Assembly: GCA_902761585.1 (NCBI GenBank)
Contig: CACWKX010000005.1
Span: forward strand, 1-64,000
DNA length: 64,000 nt
Direction of reading: 5' to 3'
Source: an uncultured Lachnospiraceae bacterium
GTDB taxonomy: Bacteria > Bacillota > Clostridia > Lachnospirales > Lachnospiraceae
The translations under genes and the position numbers were made by a program. Below the pieces are notes generated by a model. The model searched no databases. It saw only the letters and a list, made by a program, of their open reading frames with translations, and was not told the origin of the DNA. This document shows, piece after piece, positions 36,402-46,126 of this stretch. Numbering within the stretch: the first letter of the stretch is position 1; each line of letters begins with the position of its first letter.

Positions 36402-37790
36402 ATGGGGACAAAGAACACCATTCAATCAGCGTACAATGCGGTGCGGTCGGCGTACAAGGATACAAGCCTGAAGAAGCTCTACCCGTCCCGCTATCTGGCG
36501 GCAGCAAAGAGATCGGTCAGGCCCGGCTATGTTGTGTTCCTGGAGGTTCGGGAGAAGGAGCTGACCGACAATTTCCGCCTGATCCGGGCCGCCCTGGAGA
36601 GACGAAACCGTGAGAGCGGTGAGAATGAAGGGAAGGCTGAAGAAGTAAAGGCTGGGGAGAAGACCGAGGGCAGGCAGGGGTCTTACAGCTTCGATACGGT
36701 CTGCATCCGCGAGGGGATGGAAAATCCGGCGTCGGTGACGCTTCGCTGCCTTGCCGCGATTCCGAAAATCGCACGGGCAGAATATGTTTTTGTCAATGAA
36801 TCATCGTATTTCCTGAGCAGCCTCCCGCTTCGTCCGGAGACGACGGTTATTCAGACCTGGCATGCCTGCGGCGCCTTCAAGAAGTTCGGCTACAGTGCGG
36901 TCGGGAAGGGGTTCGGGACGACGGAGGCGGATCTGGAGAAGTATCCGGTGCATAAGAATTTTTCCTACGTGACCGTCTCATCGGAAGAGGTGGTCTGGGC
37001 GTATGCGGAGGCCTTCCATATGGAAGACCGCGTGCAGGATATTCTGCCGATCGGGGTGAGCCGGACGGACCTTTACTTTCACAGCAAGGTCCGGAGAAAC
37101 GCAGCGCTGCGTGTCCGTCATGTGCTGGAGGACAGAAATCCGTCACTGCGGGATGAGCCGGCGCCGGCGTGCCTGATCGGTGCGAATGGGGCCTTTGGAA
37201 AAAAGGGCGGCGCGATGCCGAGGGACTGCGAGCGTGTGTTCGAGAAAAAGAAACTGCTTCTGTACGCGCCAACCTACAGGGGATCTGTCCGGGAGGCGGC
37301 CTCGCCGGATCAGCTGGACATTCTTCGCCTGAAGGAAGAGCTTGGGGATGGCTATCTGCTGCTGATCAGGCAGCATCCATTTGTCAGGAAGAAGGCTGTG
37401 ATCCCAAAAGGAGCGGAAGGGTTTGCGATGGATGTCTCGGATCTGAGGATCGAGGATCTGATTATAGCCTCCGACATGCTGATCACAGACTATTCGTCGA
37501 TTGTGTTCGAGTATTCACTTTTTGAAAAGCCGATGGTTTTCTTTGCGTTCGATCTGGAGGACTACGAGAAGCAGCGGGGGTTTTACTATCCGGTCCGTGA
37601 GATGATGTCCGGACCCATCTGCCATTCGACACATGATGTGGCGCGGGAGATCCGCCGGATGGAGACGGGCTTTGACTGGCTGCGCGTCAGAGAATTCAAG
37701 TACCGGTTCATGGGCGGCTGCGACGGACATGCGACCGAGCGGATTCTCAGGCTGATGGATGCGGTCAGAGAGAAGAAAAAACGCGCATAG
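36402..37790 (+). CDS. CDP-glycerol-type polyol-phosphate transferase
   Basis: This 462-aa paralogue has VIQTWHACGAFKKFGYS, YAPTYRGSV, TDYSSIVFEYSLFEKP and FDLEDYEKQRGFYY. A Glu/Lys/Gly-rich insert of about 20 residues lies at 65-85, and a second low-complexity insert lies before the APTYRG block. It probably adds polyol phosphate to the same or a related polymer as the genes at 27248 and 34897. The start follows GGAAGGGAG. Three such enzymes in 10 kb fit primase, polymerase and decorating roles, which cannot be assigned here. Confidence 0.88.
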   Translation: MGTKNTIQSAYNAVRSAYKDTSLKKLYPSRYLAAAKRSVRPGYVVFLEVREKELTDNFRLIRAALERRNRESGENEGKAEEVKAGEKTEGRQGSYSFDTVCIREGMENPASVTLRCLAAIPKIARAEYVFVNESSYFLSSLPLRPETTVIQTWHACGAFKKFGYSAVGKGFGTTEADLEKYPVHKNFSYVTVSSEEVVWAYAEAFHMEDRVQDILPIGVSRTDLYFHSKVRRNAALRVRHVLEDRNPSLRDEPAPACLIGANGAFGKKGGAMPRDCERVFEKKKLLLYAPTYRGSVREAASPDQLDILRLKEELGDGYLLLIRQHPFVRKKAVIPKGAEGFAMDVSDLRIEDLIIASDMLITDYSSIVFEYSLFEKPMVFFAFDLEDYEKQRGFYYPVREMMSGPICHSTHDVAREIRRMETGFDWLRVREFKYRFMGGCDGHATERILRLMDAVREKKKRA

Positions 37791-38048
37791 GGGCTGTGGT
37801 GAATGGGCAGGAGCATGAGGGCCATAGCAGCCGGTTTGTACGAAAGAAGTACAAAAGTTGGAACTAGATTGCAGACAGCCGGCCTTGAATCTGCTTTTCT
37901 GCGATGATAAGCTGTATGGGCGTTAAAAACGGTCAGGCAGAGGAGCCGAAGCAGGATTGGAGACAGGATTGCGTATGCTGCTGTGAGACGGACTTCAGCG
38001 GCCATGAGCCGGACCGTGCAGGTGGTTTTCAGAGGAGATGAAATGGGT

Positions 38049-40175
38049 ATGAGGAATAGAAACAGGTTCGCCGCGGTTTTTCTGGCACTTGTGATGGCGG
38101 CAAGCCAGGGCACACTGGCGACAGCTGCCGAGGTAACTGTGCCGGCACAGGAAAGCATTGCGGCTCAGGCAGCTTCCGGGAATGGTACAGCCGCTGACGG
38201 AAGCGGTGAGGCTGCTGCGAAGGCGGAAACTGGCAATCCGGTGCTGGCCACAGAGGAAGCGTCAGATTCTGGGCAGGGCAGTGCGGACACGGAAAACGGA
38301 CAGTCTGCCGCAGATGCCTCTTCCGCATCAGAAAATGGGCAGGCGGAGACCAGCCAGACAGCTTCAAGTCAGGCGGAGGCCAGCCAGACAGATCCAAGCC
38401 AGATCGAGGCTGGGCAGGCAGCTGTCAGTCAGACGGAGTCCGGACAGACAGCTTCAGGTCAGACGGAACCCGGTCAGGCGGCTGGGAGTCAGACAGAGTC
38501 CGCGCAGCCAGATTCGGACCAGATCGAGGCTGAGCAGGCAGCGGCCGGTCAGACAGAGACAGCGCTGCTGGACGAGAAGAAGCTGGCAGAGGAGCCGGCA
38601 AAGGTGCAGGGAGCCGTCAGGCTGACGGCGTCGATTGACGGCCAGACCCCGAACTACGGCGGACGGTCAGACAAAACGGTTGTCTGGGCAAATGGTGAGA
38701 TCGCAGACGGAGCAACAATAACATTAAAAGCGGAAGTCAGTAATCTCAGTGAGAATGTAACAAAAGTAATATTTGACTGGAGCAACAGTAATAATCCGGG
38801 CCCAATCACTCAAAATAATAGAACTCTCGACAAGAACAGCAGTAGTGTATCGGATATTTTTGAATGCCCGGTAGAATCTGGGATTTACGGGTATTATTGT
38901 AATATTAATGTGGAAGTCAATCCCGAGCCGGGCTCAAAGAGAAACATGATGTACAGACTTGTGTATGTGCTCCGTGACCCGCTTGAGATCGATACGAAGG
39001 ATACATCGCTTCATGTTTCTCCGAAGGTTGCGACTGTCGCAGGCTCCGGCACGGCGCAGATGGAGATCAAGGGGAGCCTGAAGCTGTTTAAAGACGAACT
39101 TCGGATGGATTGGAATCCTGACGATGAGTATGACTCTTTTAGCACGAAGCGAGTTTCTTCGAATGCGGATTCTGTTCTGACTACGGCGACCTTGAAGGGC
39201 ATTGACGATCCATCCTGCAGAGTAACCTGCCGGCTTTGGTCGATCTATTCGCCGGATGCGGTCTATGGCGCGAGGACGGTCACCTTTACGATCGACACGG
39301 CAAACCATACCTACGGCGACTGGAAGGTGACGAAGGAAGCCACGGTCTGGGCTGCCGGCGAGCGGGAGCATATCTGCACGGGCTGTGGATATAAGGAGAC
39401 GGAGTCGGTCCAGAAGCTGACGCCGACGATCTCGGTGAACATGACGTCTGTGCCGGTTCAGGCAGGGAAGACCACGGATAAGTTCTGCGTGGCGCTTGCG
39501 AACGGTGATTATATCCAGAAATGGGAATCTTCAAATCGGAAAATCTTCACAGTCTCCGGCAAGTTCAACGGAACCTGCACGATCCGTGCACGCAAGAAGG
39601 GAAGAGCCACGATCACAGCGACGGCTGCCAGCGGTCTGCAGATCACTGCACTTGTGAAGGTGCAGAAGGGGATCGTGAAGACGAGAGCGATTGCAGGACT
39701 TCAATCGACGGTCACGCTGAAGAAGGGACAGCGCGTCAGGCTGAACCCGGTGCTTTCTCCGCTGACAAGCCAGAATCCGGTGACGTACAAGAGCTCCAAT
39801 CCGAGGGTTGCGAAGGTCTATGCATCCGGAAAGATCCGCGGCGTGGCGCCGGGACGCTGCAAGGTCACGGTCACATCCGGAAAGGTTTCGGTGAAGGTGA
39901 CGGTGACGGTCACCGGTGTCGATGCAACGGCGATCCGGCATGTCCGCACGGCATATACGTTGAAGAAGGGCAGGACCAGGCAGCTGTATCCGAAGCTGAC
40001 ACCGGCGAATGCGACAAGCCGGATTCGGTACAAGAGCTCCAACAAGAAGGTCGTGACGGTATCCTCGACCGGAAAACTGACGGCGAAACGGAAGGGAACC
40101 GCAACGATTACGGTCCGTGCCGTCAACCTGGAAAGCGCTTCCATCATCAGACAGGTGACGGTAACGGTGCGGTGA
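38049..40175 (+). CDS. Secreted BIG2 (Ig-like) repeat surface protein
   Basis: This 708-aa protein has a signal peptide (MRNRNRFAAVFLALVMAAS..., likely cut after ATAA near 30). A Gln/Ser/Ala-rich region follows with seven 10-residue repeats (about 102-171), then a beta-rich domain, a zinc-knuckle-like HICTGCGYKE segment (about 437) and Ig-like BIG2 units with the family hallmarks YKSSNPRVAKVYASGKI and YKSSNKKVVTVSSTGKL. No LPXTG motif or membrane anchor is seen, so it may be held by wall binding or released. AGGAG at 38033-38037 serves ATG 38043 or 38049. No neighbour shares its transcription unit. Confidence 0.8.
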   Translation: MRNRNRFAAVFLALVMAASQGTLATAAEVTVPAQESIAAQAASGNGTAADGSGEAAAKAETGNPVLATEEASDSGQGSADTENGQSAADASSASENGQAETSQTASSQAEASQTDPSQIEAGQAAVSQTESGQTASGQTEPGQAAGSQTESAQPDSDQIEAEQAAAGQTETALLDEKKLAEEPAKVQGAVRLTASIDGQTPNYGGRSDKTVVWANGEIADGATITLKAEVSNLSENVTKVIFDWSNSNNPGPITQNNRTLDKNSSSVSDIFECPVESGIYGYYCNINVEVNPEPGSKRNMMYRLVYVLRDPLEIDTKDTSLHVSPKVATVAGSGTAQMEIKGSLKLFKDELRMDWNPDDEYDSFSTKRVSSNADSVLTTATLKGIDDPSCRVTCRLWSIYSPDAVYGARTVTFTIDTANHTYGDWKVTKEATVWAAGEREHICTGCGYKETESVQKLTPTISVNMTSVPVQAGKTTDKFCVALANGDYIQKWESSNRKIFTVSGKFNGTCTIRARKKGRATITATAASGLQITALVKVQKGIVKTRAIAGLQSTVTLKKGQRVRLNPVLSPLTSQNPVTYKSSNPRVAKVYASGKIRGVAPGRCKVTVTSGKVSVKVTVTVTGVDATAIRHVRTAYTLKKGRTRQLYPKLTPANATSRIRYKSSNKKVVTVSSTGKLTAKRKGTATITVRAVNLESASIIRQVTVTVR
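38352..38561 (+). repeat. 30-bp in-frame tandem repeats in the BIG2 protein gene
   Basis: Seven consecutive imperfect 30-bp units encode decapeptides of the pattern SQTxSxQxEx. They form a disordered spacer between the signal peptide and folded domains. Confidence 0.8.
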
Positions 40176-40373
40176 GGCGCCTGCGGTTCCCTCTCTGCCG
40201 GCCCGGCGATGTAAAGTCCGCTGCATGGCTCTGAAAATATTGAGAAGCCGGAAAATGGCGGACACGGGCAGTAAAAATACAGGGGAAACCGGAAAATATT
40301 GCAAAAATCACGCCCAAAACAGAAAAAAGGGATGGACAAGCCTGTCTGAATGGCGTATTCTTATCTCAACATC

Positions 40374-40415
40374 AAAGGGGATGCAGACTTTAAGCAAGTC
40401 TGCATCCCCTTTTTC
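40374..40415 (+). terminator. Strong Rho-independent terminator
   Basis: A perfect 17-base stem (40374-40390 against 40396/40397-40413) with a 5-base loop ends in a T run. It closes the BIG2 gene's transcript. The 404-bp gap 40176-40580 otherwise holds only the liv promoter and a short inverted repeat (TGTAGC at 40509-40514 and GCTACA at 40537-40542). Confidence 0.9.
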
Positions 40416-40471
40416 GATGCACAAACATTTGCAGAACTTCAGGGAAAGACCGAAAAAGTTTTCCTTCTTTC

Positions 40472-40500
40472 TTGCATTGAAGGGCTGTGAGTGATATAAT
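40472..40500 (+). promoter_or_regulatory. Promoter of the branched-chain amino acid transport operon
   Basis: TTGCAT (40472-40477), a 17-base spacer and a perfect TATAAT (40495-40500) form a strong sigma-A promoter 80 bases before the binding-protein gene. An inverted repeat (40509-40514 and 40537-40542) just after the start site is placed like an operator. Confidence 0.75.
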
Positions 40501-40580
40501 TCGTGACATGTAGCCGATAAAAAGACAATTGTCCGCGCTACACGCACAAACCAAGGGCTTCGGAAAGAGGAGGGGTGGTT

Positions 40581-41807
40581 ATGAACAAGAAGATGATTTC
40601 CGTAATCTGTGCAGCGGCGATGGCAGCCACGACGATGCCGGTCATGTCCATGACGGCGCTCGCAGCAGATGACACCATCAAGATCGGTGTCTTTGAGCCG
40701 CAGACAGGTGAGAATGGCGGCGGCGGCCTCCAGGAGCTTCAGGGTGCGCGCTACGCGAATGAGATCCGTCCGACTGTCAAGGTCGACGGAAAGGAGTACA
40801 AGGTCGAGCTGGACGAGGTCGACAACAAGTCCGATAAGACAGAGGCCGTGACCGCTGCACAGAAGCTGGTGGCGGACAAGGTTGTAGCCGTGATCGGCAG
40901 CTACGGCTCCGGCGTCTCGATCGCCGCGGGACCGACATTTGCAGACGCTAAGATTCCGGCAATCGGTGCTTCCTGCACGAATCCGCAGGTTACCTCAGGC
41001 TGCGATTATTATTTCCGTGTGTGCTTCCTGGATCCGTTCCAGGGGGCGGTCATGGCGCAGTACGCGTTTGACAGCGGATACAAGAATGTTGCGGTGATCG
41101 ACCAGATCGGCGATGACTATTCGACCGGGCTGGCGAACTTCTTTGTAAAGCAGTTCCAGACACTCGGCGGAGCGATCGCGACCGAGCAGCAGTTCCAGAC
41201 CAACCAGTCTGATTTCAAGGCGATCCTGGCGCAGGTCAAGGCGGCGAATGCGGACGCCATCTTCGCACCGTCCTCCATCGCAACGGCACCGCTGATCATC
41301 AAGCAGGCACGTGAGATGGGCATCGACGCACCGATCATGGCAGGCGATACCTGGTACAATCAGACAATCATCGACAACGCGGGCGCTGAGAATACGGAGG
41401 GGACGGTTGTATCGACATTCTTCGATGAAAATGACGACTCCAACCCGGTTGCAACCGACTTTGTCAAGGGCTACAAGGAATGGCTCAATGCCGACAAGAA
41501 GCGGATTGAGAACAACGGCGGCAACGATGCCATCGTTGGAAACTCCGCACTGTGCTTTGATACCTACAACGTCATCTGCGACGCGATTGAAGCAGGGAAT
41601 ACGATTGACGGAGAAGCGCTGAAGGATGCGATCTCCAAGATCGACGGCGACTATGTCACCGGACACATCACCTTCAACGAGACCGGTGATGCGAACAAGG
41701 ATTCCGCTTACATCGATATTGCGAAGGACGGAAAGTTTCAGTTCCTGAAGATTGTCACAGTTGGCGGCGGCGAGTCCTCCACAGAAGCGGCAACCGAAGC
41801 AGAGTAA
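40581..41807 (+). CDS. livK: Branched-chain amino acid ABC transporter substrate-binding protein
   Basis: The 408-aa protein is a type I periplasmic-binding-fold protein of the LivJ/LivK family, with IKIGVFEPQTGENGGGG at the N-terminus of the mature part and GSYGSGVSIAAGPTFADAKIP. It should capture leucine, isoleucine or valine outside the membrane. The leader MNKKMISVICAAAMAATTM... ends in ALAA-D, a signal peptidase I site; no lipobox Cys follows, although Gram-positive binding proteins are normally lipoproteins. AGGAGGGG precedes ATG 40581. The ligand is assumed from family and operon. Confidence 0.9.
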   Translation: MNKKMISVICAAAMAATTMPVMSMTALAADDTIKIGVFEPQTGENGGGGLQELQGARYANEIRPTVKVDGKEYKVELDEVDNKSDKTEAVTAAQKLVADKVVAVIGSYGSGVSIAAGPTFADAKIPAIGASCTNPQVTSGCDYYFRVCFLDPFQGAVMAQYAFDSGYKNVAVIDQIGDDYSTGLANFFVKQFQTLGGAIATEQQFQTNQSDFKAILAQVKAANADAIFAPSSIATAPLIIKQAREMGIDAPIMAGDTWYNQTIIDNAGAENTEGTVVSTFFDENDDSNPVATDFVKGYKEWLNADKKRIENNGGNDAIVGNSALCFDTYNVICDAIEAGNTIDGEALKDAISKIDGDYVTGHITFNETGDANKDSAYIDIAKDGKFQFLKIVTVGGGESSTEAATEAE

Positions 41808-41856
41808 GCAGAGCCAGGGTCATCCATTAATTAATAGAAGCGAATGTTTCAGAGTA

Positions 41857-41889
41857 CAGCGCCGGCCACTTTGTCAGGACCGGCGCTGT
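41857..41889 (+). other. Intergenic GC-rich hairpin between livK and livH
   Basis: A perfect 10-bp GC-rich stem (41857-41866 and 41880-41889) has no T run after it, so it is a weak or non-canonical terminator. Such a hairpin behind a binding-protein gene commonly protects its mRNA 3' end and keeps it more abundant than the permease mRNA. That role is inference here. Confidence 0.6.
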
Positions 41890-41924
41890 GCGTCAGAACA
41901 TACACACAGGAAGGGGCAACTTCC

Positions 41925-42806
41925 ATGAGTCTTGCTACATTCGTGCAGCAGCTGCTGACCGGTGTCTCGCTGGGCGGCGCGTATGCACTTATCGCGATCG
42001 GATACACGATGGTTTACGGAATCCTCCGGCTCATCAACTTCGCGCATGGCGATCTGTTCATGATGTCGGGCTATTTCATGATCTTTGCGATTGCCTCGAT
42101 GCCGTGGTTCATCGCGATCCCGGTTGCATTCGCGGGCACAATCCTGCTCGGCATGGGAATCGAGAAGGCGGCGTATCGTCCGCTGAGGAAAGCGCCGCGC
42201 ATGTCGGTTATGATCTCCGCCATCGGCGTATCCTATCTGCTGGAGAACCTGGCAACCTATCTCTTTACGGCGATCCCAATGGCCTATCCGGAGATTCCGG
42301 GGCTGAAGAAGATCCTGACGTTCGGACCGGTCACGACCTCTCTGGTCACGATCCTGACGCCGATTCTGACGGTGGTGCTGACGATCTTGCTTCTGCAGCT
42401 GATCAACCATACGAAGATCGGTATGGCGATGCGGGCGGTCTCGAAGGACACGGAGGCATCCAGACTGATGGGGATCAGGGTGGATTCCACAATCTCCTTT
42501 ACCTTCTTCATCGGCTCTCTGCTTGCGGCGGTCGGCGCGCTTCTGTATTTCACGGACCGCATGACGGTCTATCCGTACTCCGGTGCCCTCCCGGGGCTGA
42601 AGTGCTTCGTTGCGGCGGTTCTCGGAGGAATCGGCTCGATTCCGGGCGCTGTCATCGGCGGCTTTATCATCGGAATCAGCGAGACCTTCATCGTCGCATT
42701 CGGATACTCGACGTTCTCAGATGCATTTACCTTCGTGCTTCTGATCATCATTCTGCTTGTGCGTCCGACCGGTCTGTTCGGCGAGGCGGCAAGTGACAAG
42801 GTCTGA
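41925..42806 (+). CDS. livH: Branched-chain amino acid ABC permease
   Basis: The 293-aa protein shows the LivH pattern: QQLLTGVSLGGAYALIAIGYTMVYG, LINFAHGDLFM, and late GGIGSIPGAVIGGFIIG, with about eight membrane helices. It forms half of the channel with LivM. AGGAAGGGG precedes ATG 41925; the frame is open further upstream only through the hairpin. Length and motifs are complete. Confidence 0.95.
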   Translation: MSLATFVQQLLTGVSLGGAYALIAIGYTMVYGILRLINFAHGDLFMMSGYFMIFAIASMPWFIAIPVAFAGTILLGMGIEKAAYRPLRKAPRMSVMISAIGVSYLLENLATYLFTAIPMAYPEIPGLKKILTFGPVTTSLVTILTPILTVVLTILLLQLINHTKIGMAMRAVSKDTEASRLMGIRVDSTISFTFFIGSLLAAVGALLYFTDRMTVYPYSGALPGLKCFVAAVLGGIGSIPGAVIGGFIIGISETFIVAFGYSTFSDAFTFVLLIIILLVRPTGLFGEAASDKV

Positions 42807-42819
42807 GGAGGTGGCTGGG

Positions 42820-43986
42820 ATGAGCAAGATGAAAGAAAAGGCTGTTTCCTCGAAAATGAACGGCGGGTATGTCCCCGGCTCCAGCGGGCATGTGTACCAG
42901 AAGCGGAGAGATCCGCACCATGTGCGCAGCGCGGTGCTCACGATTGCTGCCTGCATTCTTCTGGCAGCGCTGATGGCCTTCTATCAGAAGAATGCTTCTG
43001 ACCATTCCTATGCGATTTCCATCATCGAACGCTCGGCTGTCTATGCGGTCGCGGCGGCTGCGATGAACCTGGTGACAGGATTTACCGGTCTGTTTTCACT
43101 CGGAGCGGCGGGCTTCATGGCAATCGGGGCCTACACGACGGCTGTCCTGACGATTCCGCTTTCGGCCAGGGCGAGCGTCTACTATATGAATGGAATTGCT
43201 CCGTGGCTTGAGAATCTGCAGGTGCCGGTGCTGGTCGCGATGATTCTCGGCGGACTGATTTCCGCTGGGTTTGCGGCTCTGATCGGCATCCCTGTTCTGC
43301 GTCTGAAGTCTGATTACCTGGCGATTGCCACGCTGGGATTTGCGGAGATCATCCGCACGGTTCTGGCGGCGCCGATGATGGATCAGATTACAAATGGTTC
43401 CTACGGGCTGAACAACATCCCGGGCTTCACCAACATCTTCCAGCCTCTGATTCTGGCAGCTGTCTGTATTGCGATTATGATGCTGCTGCTCCATTCCTCC
43501 TACGGGCGCGCGTTCAAGGCAGTCCGGGATGACGAGGTGGCGGCGGAGGCGATGGGGATCAATCTGTTCCGGACTAAGGAGCTGTCCTTCGTGATTTCCT
43601 CGTTCTTCATGGGAATCTCGGGCGGCATGCTGGCGCTGTTCATGCGTTCCATCGACACCAAGACCTTCCAGATCACGATGACCTACAACATTCTTCTGAT
43701 CGTCGTTCTGGGCGGCATCGGCTCCATCACGGGCTCGATTATCGGTGCGCTCCTGATCAACGGCGGCCAGGAGTGGCTGCGCTTTTTGGATGAGCCGCTC
43801 ACGGTCGGCGGTGTCTCGATCCCGCTGTTCCGGCCGGGCTTCCGGATGGTTATCTACAGCATCGTACTGATGGTGGTCGTTCTGTTCTGGCGCCGCGGCA
43901 TTATGGGAGACAGAGAGTTTTCATGGAATCATCTGTTCTCCGTCTTCAGGCGGAAAAAGAAGGCTTCACAAGGAGGTGCACAGTGA
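42820..43986 (+). CDS. livM: Branched-chain amino acid ABC permease
   Basis: The 388-aa protein is LivM-like, with [36 protein letters not shown] and [15 protein letters not shown]. The N-terminus has a longer polar lead than usual (about 35 residues) before the first helix. GGAGGT precedes ATG 42820. Its TGA overlaps the livG ATG (TGATG), showing translational coupling. Confidence 0.95.
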   Translation: MSKMKEKAVSSKMNGGYVPGSSGHVYQKRRDPHHVRSAVLTIAACILLAALMAFYQKNASDHSYAISIIERSAVYAVAAAAMNLVTGFTGLFSLGAAGFMAIGAYTTAVLTIPLSARASVYYMNGIAPWLENLQVPVLVAMILGGLISAGFAALIGIPVLRLKSDYLAIATLGFAEIIRTVLAAPMMDQITNGSYGLNNIPGFTNIFQPLILAAVCIAIMMLLLHSSYGRAFKAVRDDEVAAEAMGINLFRTKELSFVISSFFMGISGGMLALFMRSIDTKTFQITMTYNILLIVVLGGIGSITGSIIGALLINGGQEWLRFLDEPLTVGGVSIPLFRPGFRMVIYSIVLMVVVLFWRRGIMGDREFSWNHLFSVFRRKKKASQGGAQ

Positions 43987-44837
43987 TGGCAGAGCCAAGA
44001 GAGAATGTCCTCCATGTGGAGAATGTGACGATGCAGTTCGGCGGTGTCGTGGCAGTGAACAACCTGTCGCTCGATGTGGACAAGGGAGAAATTGTCGCGC
44101 TGATCGGTCCGAACGGGGCGGGCAAGACGACTGCGTTCAATGTGATCACCGGGGTGTACCAGCCGACAAATGGGCGGGTACAGTTTCAGGGGGATACGAT
44201 TATCGAAAACCACCCGAGAGGGAAGATGCGGAAGAATTACCTCGGCGAGAATGCGGAGCTTTATTCCAACTCGATCGTCAGGACACCTGACCGCATCACG
44301 AAGCTTGGGATTGCGAGAACCTTCCAGAACATTCGTCTGTTCAAGGCCATGACGGTCTTTGAGAATGTCCTGATCGCGACCCATATGCGGTCGGAGGCGA
44401 ACGTCTTCTCGGCGACTTTCGGGCTGAACCGCAGGGAGGAAATGGCAAACCGGGAGCTCGCGATGGAGCTGATCGAGATGGTCGGCCTGAAGGATGAGGC
44501 GGATGTGCTGGCGACGTCGCTTCCGTATGGCAAGCAGCGCCGACTGGAGATTGCCCGGGCGCTGGCGACAAAGCCCAGTCTGCTTCTTCTGGATGAGCCG
44601 GCGGCCGGCATGAATCCGCAGGAGACGGATGACCTGGCAGACTTTATCTGCCGGATCAAGGCGGCATTCCACCTGAGTATCTTTGTCATTGAGCATCACA
44701 TGGATCTGATCATGAGCATATCGGACCGGATTTATGTGCTGAACTTCGGGAAACTGATTGCCCAGGGCACGCCGGAGGAGATTCAGAACAACCAGATTGT
44801 CATCGACGCGTACCTCGGGACAGGGAAGACCAACTAA
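43986..44837 (+). CDS. livG: Branched-chain amino acid ABC transporter ATPase
   Basis: This 283-aa ATPase has [11 protein letters not shown] (Walker A), the LivG-type signature [15 protein letters not shown] in place of [17 protein letters not shown] (Walker B) and the switch His in [10 protein letters not shown]. An AAGGAGGTG Shine-Dalgarno site lies inside the end of livM. It powers the LivHM channel together with LivF. Confidence 0.95.
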   Translation: MAEPRENVLHVENVTMQFGGVVAVNNLSLDVDKGEIVALIGPNGAGKTTAFNVITGVYQPTNGRVQFQGDTIIENHPRGKMRKNYLGENAELYSNSIVRTPDRITKLGIARTFQNIRLFKAMTVFENVLIATHMRSEANVFSATFGLNRREEMANRELAMELIEMVGLKDEADVLATSLPYGKQRRLEIARALATKPSLLLLDEPAAGMNPQETDDLADFICRIKAAFHLSIFVIEHHMDLIMSISDRIYVLNFGKLIAQGTPEEIQNNQIVIDAYLGTGKTN

Positions 44838-44956
44838 GCCGGGCAGCCGGTGCCTGTGTGAAGCGGGCAGAGCCGGGATCTGTGCACAGTTGGCACAGCC
44901 GACATCTGTGCGAAGTGGGCTGAGCCGGCGGGCTGGGGCGTCCCGGGAAAGTCGGC

Positions 44957-45049
44957 ACAGCCGGAAGGGGCACGCGGCAGCGAGACAGCCGGAAGGGGCA
45001 TGCGGCAGCGAGACAGCCGGTACAGCCGGAAGGGGCATGCGATAGCGAG
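44957..45049 (+). repeat. 28-bp intergenic tandem repeats between livG and livF
   Basis: Three 28-bp copies (44957-44984, 44985-45012, 45022-45049) differ at only a few positions. A 9-bp ACAGCCGGT element spaces the later copies. The 277-bp gap holds no credible gene: its open frames read as repeat-driven low-complexity sequence. It lies inside an operon, where such a spacer is unusual. Confidence 0.85.
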
Positions 45050-45114
45050 ACAGCCGGTACAGCCGGTGAAGGGTCTGACAGCAGAGGCCTGAGAATAAGG
45101 AAAGCAGGGGTTTC

Positions 45115-45840
45115 ATGGAAAAGACAGAGAATCTTCTGGAAATCAACAACCTGGTCGTCCGGTATGGCGGAATCGAGGCTGTGCGCGGAATCAGCTTCGG
45201 GGTTCCGAAGGGAAAGATTGTCACACTGATTGGTTCCAACGGCGCAGGAAAGTCCTCGACACTGCGTTCCGTTGTCGGGCTTGTGAAGCCAGCGGCGGGA
45301 AGCATTACCTTCAAGGGAGAGGATCTTCTGAAGCTGCCGACAGAGACGATCGTCACGCGCGGGATCACGATGGTGCCGGAGGGACGCCGCGTCTTTGTGA
45401 ATCTGACGGTTGCCGAGAATCTTCGGATGGGTGCCTACATGCGCAAGGACAGCATCGACAAGGACCTGGAGCGCGTCTATACACTGTTCCCGAGGCTGAA
45501 GGAGCGTTCCTGGCAGCCGGCCGGAACGCTTTCGGGAGGCGAGCAGCAGATGCTTGCCATCGCGAGAGCCCTGATGAGCAAACCGGAGCTGGTCATGATG
45601 GACGAGCCGTCGCTGGGACTTGCGCCGATCATCGTCCAGGAGGTGTTTGAGATTATTCGGGAAATCAACAGGGAGGGGACAACCATCCTTCTGATCGAGC
45701 AGAACGCGAACATGGCGCTGCAGACGGCGGACTGCGGCTATGTCATGGAGACCGGGCGGATCACCTTGTCCGGTACAGGCAGAGAACTGGCGGAAAATGA
45801 GCAGGTCCGCGAGGCTTACCTCGGGAAAGCGAAGGAATAA
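45115..45840 (+). CDS. livF: Branched-chain amino acid ABC transporter ATPase
   Basis: The 241-aa ATPase has LIGSNGAGKSSTLRSVVG, the LivF hallmark VPEGRRVFVNLTVAENL, LSGGEQQML and MMDEPSLGLAP. It completes the transporter as the second nucleotide-binding subunit. It is separated from livG by the repeat-filled spacer, while the other operon genes are tightly spaced. Confidence 0.95.
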   Translation: MEKTENLLEINNLVVRYGGIEAVRGISFGVPKGKIVTLIGSNGAGKSSTLRSVVGLVKPAAGSITFKGEDLLKLPTETIVTRGITMVPEGRRVFVNLTVAENLRMGAYMRKDSIDKDLERVYTLFPRLKERSWQPAGTLSGGEQQMLAIARALMSKPELVMMDEPSLGLAPIIVQEVFEIIREINREGTTILLIEQNANMALQTADCGYVMETGRITLSGTGRELAENEQVREAYLGKAKE

Positions 45841-45902
45841 CAGCGGGGCGGGATGCCGGGAGGATACCCGGAGCTGCGCCGGGATGGCTATAAGAAAAGA
45901 AG

Positions 45903-45930
45903 ACGGCTGGCACTTTGTGCCGGCCGTTTT
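45903..45930 (+). terminator. Terminator of the liv operon
   Basis: Arms 45903-45913 and 45917-45927 pair along 11 bases with one G-T wobble and a 3-base loop; a TTTT run ends the structure. It lies 62 bases after livF. Confidence 0.8.
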
Positions 45931-46058
45931 CTGATAATGCGATCGCTCATCATCGAAGGCGGATGGTTGATTTTATCAGCGCGGCAGGTGAGAAAACGCC
46001 CACCTCTATAGGTGAGTGATGAATCGCCGATTCAGCCGCGCATTTATTGAACGTATGG

Positions 46059-46088
46059 TTGTTTTTTTGTAGCGTATCCTGTTATAAT
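46059..46088 (+). promoter_or_regulatory. Promoter of tnpA
   Basis: TTGTTT (46059-46064), an 18-base spacer and an extended -10, TG-N-TATAAT (46080-46088), precede the tnpA start by about 40 bases. Confidence 0.55.
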
Positions 46089-46126
46089 ATATTCAGTCGT
46101 TAATAGACAAAACATGGAATATTTCA

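Noticed and set aside
38352..38561. Possible CRISPR array in the 38-kb repeats
   Set aside because: Repeats are in frame, contiguous and encode a Gln-rich decapeptide; there are no unique spacers.
44758..45045. Open frame over the end of livG and the repeat spacer
   Set aside because: It is Arg/Ala/Gly-rich, overlaps livG in another frame and is driven by the 28-bp repeats; no start signal or domain is seen.
44957..45049. Possible CRISPR array between livG and livF
   Set aside because: Copies are adjacent or spaced by 9 bases of the same word, without variable spacers, and no cas genes are present.
43929..45368. Long antisense frame across livG, the spacer and livF
   Set aside because: It is a mirror of two clear ATPase genes caused by GC-rich codon bias, with His/Arg/Leu-rich low-complexity translation and no family motif.
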